Positions 54,227-64,000 of a DNA stretch of 64,000 nt are shown here, in pieces (positions within the stretch are counted from its first letter, which is position 1; every line of letters starts with the position of its first letter). Origin of the DNA: Oopsacas minuta (taxonomy: Eukaryota; Porifera; Hexactinellida; Lyssacinosida; Leucopsacidae). Both the position numbers and the translations under genes were made by a program. Below the pieces are notes generated by a model. That model did not search any database. It saw only the letters and a list, made by a program, of their open reading frames with translations, and was not told where the DNA came from. The stretch is taken from NCBI GenBank assembly GCA_024704765.1, contig JAKMXF010000310.1, forward strand, positions 62,001-126,000, in the 5' to 3' direction.

Positions 54227-55444
54227 ATGGCAGAAGCTTTTCCCACAGTTTCTGGAGATCATCATCTTCAAGAAGCTAGTGTTGAAATATGTGCCACTGT
54301 TCCTACAGGTTTGGAAGTTATCGCTAGTGAGGAAATACAACAGATTTTTGCACCTATTTTGTCTATCAAAAGCTTCAAAATACAGCAAGGGAAGGTTTTC
54401 TTTAATTTACCATTTACTCAAGTAAATAAACTTAAGACAATCAGATCTGTAGAGAATCTCTATGCAATCGTAGCACATCTTCCTGCATATTGCTCTACTA
54501 AGGAAGATACCTTTGCTAAGTTTCTAACACTACCATCTGAGCTTAACTGGTCTTCTTCCTTAGAATGTTGGAAGACTCTTTATCAAGCTGAGAACAAAAT
54601 AATAACACCCTTATCAAATGAAATGAGGGATAATTTAGGAAAACACGATTCTGAAATCTTAAAATTTCGTATGTCCTGTCATCGAGCTGGATCTAAGAGT
54701 CAACATCCTTTCGGTTCACCAGATATCGAGCGATTATTCGGGGGTGCCTGTCAGGATTATTTCGGATGGAATGTTAACCTCAAGCATTTCGATGTTGAGA
54801 TATTTGTATGGATATTTGAGAATCAAAATGTCATGGTTGGTATAACTTTAACAAAGGATAGTCTAGCCATTAGGAATATCGTAAAATTTGGACCAACAAC
54901 TTTGCGACCTTGCATATGCTATTGTTTATCCAGAACAGTGTCCATAAAATTAGGCGAAGTGGTTATAGATCCAATGTGTGGTTCAGGTTCAATTCCTATT
55001 GAGGCTGCTATTGCATGGCCTAACGCGTTCTATCTTGGAGCAGATTCCTTCTTGCAAGCTCCTTTCAATACAGCTGAGAATATACACTATGTCAATACAA
55101 ACAGAGCGAAGGGAGTTATACCAGTGGATTCCCTTGTGTGGGATGCCACCTGTTTGCCACTCAGAACGAGCTCTGTTGACGTCATCCTTACAGACTTGCC
55201 GTATGGAAGAAGAATGGGAACAAAGCACCATAACTGGAAGCTATATCCTGATCTACTGTCTGAGTTTGGTAGAGTGTGTAAACCTAGTACGAGCAGAGCT
55301 GCCCTGCTAACACAGGATTCTAAATGTATTGTTAATGTTCTCAAAAGCAATCCATTCTGGAAGAAATCTCACGTGTTTTGGTTAAATCACGGAGGACTAA
55401 GATCTGCAATATACGTACTGATAAGGACAGCTTTCATGCTTTGA
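54227..55444 (+). CDS. THUMPD3: THUMPD3-like tRNA guanine-N2 methyltransferase
   Basis: A single-exon ORF of 405 residues. The N-terminal ~180 residues correspond to the ferredoxin-like and THUMP region (A-T-V-P-T-G-L-E, ending F-R-M-S-C-H-R-A-G). The methyltransferase part begins with G-P-T-T-L-R-P, then has the SAM-binding D-P-M-C-G-S-G-S-I-P-I-E (about residues 248-259) and the catalytic-site motif T-D-L-P-Y-G-R-R-M-G (THUMPD3 has the same D-L-P-[YF]-G). In human cells THUMPD3 with TRMT112 makes m2G at positions 6 and 7 of several tRNAs. The protein is shorter than human THUMPD3 (507), chiefly in the THUMP half. The intact frame suggests a functional gene despite the missing introns. Confidence 0.93.
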   Translation: MAEAFPTVSGDHHLQEASVEICATVPTGLEVIASEEIQQIFAPILSIKSFKIQQGKVFFNLPFTQVNKLKTIRSVENLYAIVAHLPAYCSTKEDTFAKFLTLPSELNWSSSLECWKTLYQAENKIITPLSNEMRDNLGKHDSEILKFRMSCHRAGSKSQHPFGSPDIERLFGGACQDYFGWNVNLKHFDVEIFVWIFENQNVMVGITLTKDSLAIRNIVKFGPTTLRPCICYCLSRTVSIKLGEVVIDPMCGSGSIPIEAAIAWPNAFYLGADSFLQAPFNTAENIHYVNTNRAKGVIPVDSLVWDATCLPLRTSSVDVILTDLPYGRRMGTKHHNWKLYPDLLSEFGRVCKPSTSRAALLTQDSKCIVNVLKSNPFWKKSHVFWLNHGGLRSAIYVLIRTAFML

Positions 55445-58400
55445 ATTATTTCATATACTTTAGCATATTTGAAATTAGTTAATTTATAAACTATATATTA
55501 ACTTTATTGGGAAGAAGATTTAGGTTTTCTAGAAAGATATAGTAAACCTATTTTCATCTCTCATTCATGTCTGTTTATATTCGTATTTGCATAAGCACAA
55601 TTGCTGATAATATCCCTAGGGAGTGGACATGCACTATTTGCTCATAGCAAGTTAATACTAACCTAGTACTCTCGATTTCTGCAAAAAGTACACGAGTATC
55701 AGTTATTTCGATTCCAAATTTGTTGTTGTTGTTTGTTGTTGTTGTTTATTTGTTTATATTTGTAGGCTATTTCAAGTTCGTTCATTTGCTTTTGTCTCGA
55801 ATGAGGTTTGGAATCGAATGGCTCATGCAATTACATATAATTTTCAAAACAATTTATACAAATTTTCAATAGATTCAATCCAGTATGGGTTTATTAAAAT
55901 TCCTGCAAATATTAATAATTCAAGCTGCTATTTTACTTTTGGGATCAAGAAATTGTGAATTTCTGCTTCACAGCTAATTAATGCTCGGCCAAACTACGAA
56001 AGGAGAAATTCACCAGTTAGAGTTAATTGAACTTCGACAACCAGCAGTCAATATATTCCCAAACCAATATTGCCTCTTTCTATGGATCGCAAGCTATTGA
56101 ATGACCCAAACATTTTTGTTCCTTTGAATTTGATGCATAACTTTTAATGAAACTTCCAAATGCAACAGAACTCCTCGGGAAACAAAATTATTAAGTACTA
56201 CCGTAGTACGTCTTATCCGAAAAATCTTTCCATTCAATTAGTTAGAAGAAATTAAATCTGTTTTGGAGAAAAGTACATACTAATCGTTCTACTGTAGTTT
56301 GCAATCAAATAGGGCTCGATCATGCCTACTTAATATACTGCTATATTTGTAATTCCAGTTCTTGGGTAATTTATACTTTACATAACCACTAATTATATTT
56401 ATAGGGTATTGTGATATGGCGAATCCAACAGAACCATTTTTGTGGTTAACCAGTTTAGGCGCCATTTAATGATGAAGTCAGAAATATTTATCAAAAAATA
56501 TTTAAATTTTGTAGAAAAAAGGATAGAAAACAATACTTTTTCTTATTTTCAAAGATTTTCACTCAAAATTATCAACTTTGCTGATTTTGATGGTGTGAAT
56601 TTATACCTCAAAATCTATATTTAGTGTATTTGTCACGTCATCATTAAATGGCGCCTAAAAATGGTTCCGTTGGAATTGCCATTCCACAATACCTTATATA
56701 AAGTATCGTTGACTGAAAGATGGTCGCGGGAATTTATGAGAATATTTAGAACTCACGTTGGAAGGTGCTAGAGTTGGCATTTTCATGAATTATCTAGATT
56801 GGCTTGAGCTGAGAAGATGAGCATTTCAGTAGACTATTTTAATAACTTGTGTGATGTTTCATTGGATTATCGTTGGATCTGGTGCAGGCTGTGAGTTGCT
56901 GAGAGTATTTTGAGTTTTCAAAACAACAAAAGTAAATGACTATATTTTCCTCGCGAAGAAATTTCCCCGCGACCAATTTCCCCCGCGACCATCTTTCCGC
57001 CATTCATAAAGTATTATTTACTCAAGAACGGGAATTACATACTGGCTTCTTCGTTTTATGACCTTCTTGGTGACAAATATAGTCGTATATTTAGTAGGCC
57101 ACGGCTCGATATACCAGTAATGATAATTAGCACATTAATGAATATGTTCCTTATAAACTTTCCATATAACCTTTGGTTTATTTGGTCTGTTGCGTGAGAT
57201 TTTTACTCATTAGTATTATTTCATTCTGATGGATACAAATTGAAAATATAATTCGCAATTTCATTATTCGTTTCTTATAGCAACATTAGAATGGGAACCA
57301 AGAGAAGAGTTATAACATGTGTTGCTTTAAACGTAAATAACAGTCATGCTCATTAGCTTATGAGATAGTCTAGTATTGTACTATGCAATGTGAGTGATGA
57401 ATGTCATGGCCAGCGGAAAACAATATTTTCACAAAATATTATTTTTCTAATATTCATTAAAAAAGTACTAGCGACCCCTGTTTTTTTAAAGCAAATAGAA
57501 TGATATAATATAAAAGAATGAGCCTGTAAAGTTTCAGGCGATTCTGGGGATGAATTATTTTTGAAATTTGAGTCTAAATTGAAATTTCGAAAATACATAA
57601 AAACACAAGAATTTTGCCATTTTTAGAACCCCATTGTGACTGTATCTTTCAGAATTTCATGATTATAGCGACATAATGGTATACATCCATGTCTCAGCTA
57701 TCGATTCTTATCAAAATATAATAGTTCGAGTTCGATTTTGGATATCAAATATCAATTTGAACTGACCCTACTTTTTGTAAAATGATACTTATCTCCCTCT
57801 AATATAATATAACTCTTGACTTTAACTTTGAATACTTGTATCTCCTCGAGTTTTAGGAATTTTTGGATGAAATTTAATTTACATAAACGTCCATGGGTTA
57901 CAAATATAGACACTAAATTTCAGATTCGAATTCTCACTTTTAGGTTGTCCTTTTTTAATAGAGAAACGACCATCCTCTTCATGACAAAAAAAGATAGGTA
58001 AAAGTTAAAAAATATTAAAGAAAAGTATATATTATAAAACATCCAACACTCCTCTACCGAATGATATTGATTGAACTGACACTGGCGGAATATCAATACG
58101 GATGAGTTAAAATCTCATGCAACAGGCCTACTAGTTTATTTTCTGAGATCAAGTTATGATTACTACTAGTGTATGTTTTCAAGCACATGTAGTGTAAGAC
58201 CTCCCCCAAATTCTTAGAGATATTCAATAAGCTGTTTGGGTTTTCAATAATGCTAGAATACATAATTTGAATCTTGTGATTTTAAAGCAGCAACGTGATA
58301 GATTAAATTTAATTATAGGCGTGTATTATTATTCTCTGAAAATGCTGATTACGTAATCTTTATCATTGCTGGTGCATGCAGTATATCCTAGCAAATTGTC

Positions 58401-60337
58401 ATAACTTTAGTTCATGCCCTCCATAATCCTAACAGCCTGTTGTCCAATTTACACTATTGGAATTTCTCTTAACAAATTGTTTATTTAAATATAGTTAATG
58501 TTTTTATGTTAGCTATTCAATGTGTGTACCTTGCTGCGATAATGTGCATCCCGTTTTTATTATTTCGATTTTACAAAAAGCCTGTTAATTGAGCAATACA
58601 TTTATACACTCATAATCCCTATTAAATGCTTCATAGCGATAGGAAATCCTCGACGATGGGCTATGGTCCCCGACTGACTAAATTTAGATAATATACACAT
58701 ATGTTCCAACTGGCGTCTTGCCAAGGCGTGAGATTACAATTTTTGACCTCTTAAAAAGCGTGGGACTCACGGATAAGGCGTGAGAGTTGGCATCTCAGTA
58801 TACATTGTTATACAGTTATTGTGATTGTTTATCACATCCTGTCCTCTGAGAACACTTCACACAATACAGATATACGATATGAATTTTGCAAAAAGTTATT
58901 TTAATAAACTCATGGACTCGCGAATATTGATTATTTTTTGCACAATTCACTCTACTTAAATTACATCCTAGCCATTATCCGCTGTTTCAATTAAAATTCA
59001 ATTTTGACATTAATAGAAAAGGATGATTGATTTCATATGGAAATATGTTAATATACACAAACTTAAAGCATTTCGATTACCTAACAAAATCCTTATGGAA
59101 ATTATGGATTGGAAACACGTTGCAACCAAGCTGTTTATTATGAAATCTAGAAAATTTCAAAGTTACGTCATCCTCCGGACGACATCTCATAGTAGTGGAT
59201 GGAACACAAATAAATGATAAAAAACTATAAAAGGAATTTAATGATTGACCAAGAGATGTTCTAGATTAAGATTGGTTACGTAAAAATTGGTTCCATGAAG
59301 ATTATTTACTGTTATATTTGCGAATTAGTGATGGTGCTTTGATGTTAATGATGATATATTGATAGTTTGATATACGTACGTACATTAGATTATTATTGCA
59401 TGATAATTTTAACAAGTTGCAACACTCATAAAGATAATCTTCGAATACCTACATTTTCATAAATAAGTGCAAGTGCTTATGTTGAGGTTTGAGCTGAGCA
59501 TTCTAATATACTAAATAGGTAGGAACATAGCTAGATTGGTTTGACCGATTACGGCCGAAGTGATCATTAATTTGCCAGTTCGTTTTAACCAATTCCCGCA
59601 CCCAATCGAGATTTCGGCACCCTTTTGAGGTCATAAAATGACACATTTTCCCGACAGTATTCGGTCAATTCCTGGGTCTAACTGGAGCGCGAAGCAATTA
59701 TGAAGTCGAAAAGGAATTATTTTACATATACTTATACTGATACATTGTGTAGGAAGTCAATTCAATATATTTGTTGATAAACTAAACTAAGGGTAAGGGG
59801 AGTATGACATTAGTGTATAAAGCTTGTGCGACTTTTGTATACTCACAATGCTATGATAGTGTACAAATATACAGAACACAAACGTCGCGCTAGCTTGTAC
59901 AATTAGGACATTAGTGAAATAGTGGTTAAAATCCACATTATCACCTATTATAACCAATATTCTTAACCAATCGAATCAAAGCCCATCCACCAAGTAGATG
60001 TCTATCTAAAATACCCAATTTTACAACTACGAAGTAGTCATACAACTGCAACATCCAGGAGCAATATTGACAGCTTGACACTAATTCAAGATAAAAAGCT
60101 AGTGCAACGTTTATTTACAGATATATTTGTACACAAATGTCTCCCTCCGAAGTCCGAAACAAAGCTATTAGCACATTGTAATTGTTGTAGATTGAATAAT
60201 ATGTTATCAATCAAATTTGATATACTAGGGTTTAGCTACTACTCAACCCATTAAATCTTGCACCAGTGATAAATAAGTATGGCTTGATTCACATATGGTC
60301 TTCGATTAACTTTGGACAATGGATAATGCCAAAGTGT
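55445..60337. other. Nearly 5-kb gene-poor interval
   Basis: No gene or conserved domain is seen on either strand. Contents include a MITE at 56405-56693, an AT-rich stretch with TTGTTGTTG tracts near 55720, and diffuse inverted repeats near 59800-59920. Small open frames (for example 59023-59217) have no features of coding sequence. Confidence 0.45.
56405..56693. mobile_element. MITE with GGTATTGTG ends
   Basis: It starts GGTATTGTG and ends CACAATACC. Paired subterminal blocks are AGAACCATTTTTGTGG (left) against AAATGGTTCC (right), and GGCGCCATTTAATGATGA against TCATCATTAAATGGCGCC. TTATA occurs next to both ends (one base off on the left), suggesting a short target duplication. 289 bp. Confidence 0.8.
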
Positions 60338-60738
60338 TGCAGTTTATGGACGTGCTTGGTGTGCACGCGTGCACACCAGTGTAATCGCGTGTACACGTGT
60401 GCATACTGGCGTATGGCGATGCCATAATAAAATGTTCTCTTCTGGTTCTTTACTAAATAATATAATTAGCGATCATTATTATCATTATTATCAACATTGT
60501 AATGTTTCACCATCCTTTGAAAAAGTATTTGAGTTGCTACCTAGAAATGAAAGGGAATATCAATAATTACACATTCTACATGGAAACATTGTGGGTCTCG
60601 AGCTCGAAGCACGGACTATATCCTTAATTCCATTGGTGACAAATGATGATCTTCAATTCTATAAAAGTACTCTACATATCCATCCAAACTCTACGTGTAT
60701 TCAGGTTAACTTGATAAAATCAGATAACTTGTACACAT

Positions 60739-62949
60739 TTGTTGTATTTTATAATCACCATCAGTGCCTTACCAAATTGTTTCATAATATTCGTCCCGTT
60801 CATCCCAAACCAAACGACAACATCTATTCCTTTGTCACGATGGTTATCATTAAGGAATTATCCAAATCTATCTATTCTTCTCCTTCTATTGGGAGATATT
60901 GAATTGAACCCTGGTCCTACCTGAAGAGAAGAGTTCATGAAAATTCTTGACGAGAAGAAACTGGCTGATTCAGCCATTAATATATTCTCACCTGAAAAAA
61001 TAGAGCAAAAAATCTGCATCCTGAAATCACAGAAACCCACAGAAAAAAATGCAAGACAAAAGTGGCAAAGGGTTCAGAATAGATTTAAACTTGTTTCATA
61101 TCAAAGTGTTGAAACCCTATACCTTCGTGAAGCAAACAGACACAATTCCAAAAGAGTATTGGCGAGTAAAGAAATCTACGATGTCCTAGAAGAATTTCAC
61201 GTAAAAAATCACGGATATTCGGGAAGGATAAAATTGTATAAGAGAGTTACTCGATATTACTTTGGAGTTACTGAAGAACTGTGTGGTATTTATGTCAAAA
61301 TGTGTCCAACTTGCCATCTAAAAAGGGGAAGAAATCCATAAAGTCTGTAGTTACCAAGCCAATCGTATCAAGAAATTACCTGAGCAGAGGTAAAATTGAT
61401 CTCATAGATTTCAGAGATATGAATCTTGCTAAAAACATCACCAGATGGGGTCACACCCTATAAATACATTTTTGTCTACATTGACCATTTTACCAAAAAA
61501 ATAAACTTGGTAGAAAAACAGCAGAAAATTTTCGTGATATTTTAATTGAAATATTCTGCGATCAAGGCCCACCTCTAATATTACATTCTGATAATGGAGG
61601 AGAATTCTCAAATCGCCTTCTATTCGAAACTTTGCGAGATACTTGGCCCTCTACAAAAATTGTGTATGGCAAACCCTGACATCCTGAGTGTCAGGGGACA
61701 GTAAAGCTTGTGAATAGAGAAGTTAAAGACGGATTATTTGCCATGATGCATGATAACAATGATCAATGTTGGGTAAAGTATTTAAAGTGGGTAAAATTTA
61801 ACTACAACACAAGTTACCATACAACCATTCGAATGACGCCATTTGAAGCTGTATATGGCAGACCTCCATTCTTCTGACTCGCCACTCTTAATGTTCCTAA
61901 AGAACATTGGGGTGCGATTAATAACGAATACGATTTGAATAACTTTCAACAAACCTCTGTTGTTGATCCAATCTCAGCATCTGTTGATGAATTATCTGAA
62001 TAATCTAACTTGTCTGATAACGTAGTGCCTACATATACAGAGGAGTATCCTAATGAACCACAGTCTCCATATTTATCTAAGTTTCCCGCCTATTTCCGAT
62101 GATTATGAATTCTCAATATCAGATATAGTTCCACCTGGCACAATTCTCGATGATATAGAATATTCTACTAATGTTGAAACCCCAACATCAGGTATCTCAG
62201 TAATTCTGGAGAATCAAATTAGAGCAATTGAATCAGATAATTATATTCCTGAGACATAGTTTCCCATGAGACGACTATCTAGTAGTTCATCCATAGTGTC
62301 AAATATAAGTCCAACCAATTCAACTAACTTACTCTGTGCTGTATGTCAAAATGAAACAAGTAGAGTACACTCTTGCCCTGGGTGTAGTCGTTTCGTCCAC
62401 GTACCTTGCGGAATTCTACAAGGGGAAGAGGGATTTGGGAGTTCAGTGTGGTGTCAAGGTTGTTTTCTCAAAGAAAAGAGTACAATTACCATCATTTAAG
62501 AAAAGGAATAAAAAGAAATTAAGAAACACTATATGATCGTATGCTAAAGTCAAGTGGGAAAAATTCCAAACCAGCTGAAATCGGTGATACTGTGCTTATA
62601 CCCATTTCTCAACCTGATAAGATAGTTCGATTGGACCACGCAATCTTATGGGTCATATCATCGACGGACAGGATTCTGTTTATACTGTAGCTACATCACA
62701 TGGCACTATTTCCTCTGGCTATGCAAGGAATCAGTTGATGTTTGTCCATTCAGAATCAGTGCAAATGAGTCTTGCCATACTTCTATAGTTAGTCAAACGG
62801 AAGCAATGCAAAATGCTTCTCTGGGCCTCAGTGATTCAGCATGTAGATGTAAGCACTGTAAAACACTAAGGTACCCTTGCAAGAAATCAGGTAGAAGTTG
62901 CAACACTAAATGCCATAAGGGTCACACTTGTTTTAACAAGTTCGCATAA
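60739..62949 (+). pseudogene. Decayed Ginger/KRBA2-like integrase gene with an N-terminal 2A-like motif
   Basis: In order: a hydrophobic L-L-L-L-L segment and G-D-I-E-L-N-P-G-P, then an in-frame TGA, then the frame continuing from 60925 (M-K-I-L at 60937). It leads into a zinc-binding H-V-K-N-H-G-Y-S-G-R ... C-P-T-C-H module, like the H2C2 domain that precedes integrases. Stops and frameshifts follow in the integrase core; pieces such as L-I-D-L (wider context K-I-D-L-I-D-F), Y-I-x-V-Y-I-D-H-F-T-K and H-S-D-N-G-G-E-F are readable in different frames. Further on are a PHD-like finger (C-A-V-C ... C-P-G-C-S-R-F-V-H-V-P-C-G) and a C-terminal Cys-rich C-K-x-C-K ... C-x-x-K-C-H-x-G-x-x-C module. 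Confidence 0.72.
60892..60918 (+). other. 2A-like (StopGo) peptide motif G-D-I-E-L-N-P-G-P
   Basis: The codons spell G-D-I-E-L-N-P-G-P, a full match to the D-[VI]-E-x-N-P-G-P consensus, preceded by five Leu residues. Known 2A-like sequences cause ribosomal skipping between G and P and are found at the N-terminus of some animal retrotransposon and NLR proteins. Here the frame meets a TGA one codon after the final Pro, then stays open into the integrase region. Confidence 0.8.
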
Positions 62950-63294
62950 CATACTACTAGCAGAGAGAATAGTCATTACGTATAACACAAGTCATTACTT
63001 AATATTTTTTAGAACTTTCAAATTGCCAAATCATTAGTTTATAATTAGAATAAAATAAAGATTTATTGCTCAGTCTCAAAAATTATTTTAAATTGGATAA
63101 TACAGACACTTCGCTACACGAGTAGTCAAGCAGATTATAAATAATTTAGTGTATTGGACGATTTGGAATTATTATGTGGTAATGGTGTATCGCTAATTAT
63201 ATTATTTAATAAACAACCAGAAGAGAACATTTTATTATGGCATGACCATGCACCAGTGTGCACACGTGCACACCAAGCACGTCCATAAACTGCA

Positions 63295-64000
63295 CATTCT
63301 TAAAACTGTCCACTATGGGTAGGGTATTTAATTCCAATCCCGGGATTAGTACCACGCATTACAAAAATAATACATTGTTTGTGGCTGTTGTTATACAAAA
63401 ATAACAACAACTACAAACAATTTTAAAAGTGATGAGCAGTATTTTGTAGTCTACTCTAGCTGTGACAGGTAACCAATGTAATTTTTTTAGTATTGAAGTT
63501 ATGTGGTCTCGCTCTTAGCTGCAGCATTTTGTATACTCTGTAGTCTATTCAGTTCTTGTGATGGTAATCCAAAAAGTATAATAATACACTAGTCTATTCG
63601 GCTGGAGATGTATGCATGAACTAATCTCTGAACAGAAGACTTGTGCAAATATTTGTGTAGAGTTCCAATCCGATTTAGGGCAAGTGATGCCACACTGCAT
63701 TTTCTACTTATATGAAATATCATCCGTACCGTGTTTATCCCAAATATCATCAAGATTTAGAGCCAAGTCTACTGGATATATAACAGAAGATCCAAACATA
63801 ATGGGGAAGGTAGGATAGAGTGATCGAGATTGGGGAGTTAAATAAATAAAGTTAGTCTTATTTGGATTTTAGTAAGTTTATTATCAATAAACCAATTCTC
63901 AGAGTAGACAAACAGGTTTCTAATCGGATCTTGGCTTCTTCTGTTGCTGATGGTTGCTGACTATATTTGAAAGATATTCGACTTCTTTTTGGTGGTAAGT
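63295..64000. other. Right edge of the window; no gene supported
   Basis: AT-rich sequence beyond the Ginger-type element. A 68-codon plus-strand open frame (63612-63818) has no recognisable motif. A gene crossing the window end cannot be excluded. Confidence 0.35.

Larger units (their letters stand above)
60338..63294 (+). mobile_element. Ginger/KRBA2-type integrase transposon with ~130-bp terminal inverted repeats
   Basis: The left end TGCAGTTTATGGACGTGCTT at 60338 is matched by AAGCACGTCCATAAACTGCA ending at 63294. Pairing continues through GTGTGCAC-rich palindromes, a GCCATAATAAAATGTTCTCT block (with its inverse AGAGAACATTTTATTATGGC) and TAATATAATTAGCGAT. The element is about 2.96 kb. 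Inside is one decayed plus-strand gene with zinc-binding, integrase-like, PHD-like and Cys-rich parts. I could not find a convincing target duplication. Confidence 0.85.

Noticed and set aside
1-64000. CRISPR arrays, rRNA or tRNA genes
   Set aside because: No regularly spaced repeat-spacer pattern was seen, and no cloverleaf or rRNA-like segment was recognised; the window is eukaryotic nuclear DNA. A tRNA scan was not possible by eye, so a single tRNA could be missed.

Overview
The window is nuclear DNA of an invertebrate animal. It is AT-rich, has short GT-AG introns, and carries clear animal orthologues (pecanex, TIMM22, endosulfine, BCKDHB, SREK1IP1, RABL3, maelstrom, THUMPD3, a very large GTPase of the VLIG/GVIN type and secreted alpha-carbonic anhydrases). 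It is also crowded with DNA transposons. A sponge or another early-branching marine invertebrate fits the gene mix, but that is inference; no marker here settles the phylum.

Layout. 1-18 kb is a compact housekeeping block: a 5'-partial pecanex-like gene, TIMM22, an ENSA/ARPP19 homologue and BCKDHB, all on the minus strand, then SREK1IP1-like on the plus strand, and RABL3 and a small membrane protein on the minus strand. Exon borders were set by eye from reading frame, GT-AG sites and family conservation. Two hAT elements, a terminal-repeat element carrying an uncharacterised zinc-module ORF, and several MITEs sit in introns and gaps.

18.6-32 kb is an accessory island. It holds a KDZ-like transposase gene split by a Tc1 element, and a pair of near-identical ~960 bp inverted repeats (23303-24264 and 31078-32041). 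The ~6.8 kb between the arms contains two orphan secreted-protein ORFs, a MULE-like remnant and the most notable object: a 2,999 bp transposon (25235-28233) encoding a RAG1-core-like protein. Its ends start with CACAGTG, the same heptamer as vertebrate recombination signal sequences, and it is flanked by a perfect 5 bp target duplication (CAGTG). No RAG2-like ORF is seen.

33-55.5 kb is mostly host genes: a small Lys-rich protein, an intronless maelstrom with a long Pro/Gln-rich tail, a heptanucleotide satellite, an intronless 1,635-residue VLIG-type GTPase, three alpha-carbonic anhydrases (one lacking a zinc-ligand histidine; two forming a mosaic-identity pair with a predicted GPI-type tail exon), an atypical Rho GTPase with altered P-loop, switch I and switch II, and THUMPD3. 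An 18/19 match to the Tn5/Nextera mosaic end lies just upstream of THUMPD3 and may mark a sequencing artefact.

55.5-64 kb is gene-poor except for a decayed Ginger/KRBA2-like integrase element (60338-63294) with long terminal inverted repeats, an in-frame 2A-like motif near its N-terminus, a PHD-like finger and a C-terminal Cys-rich module.
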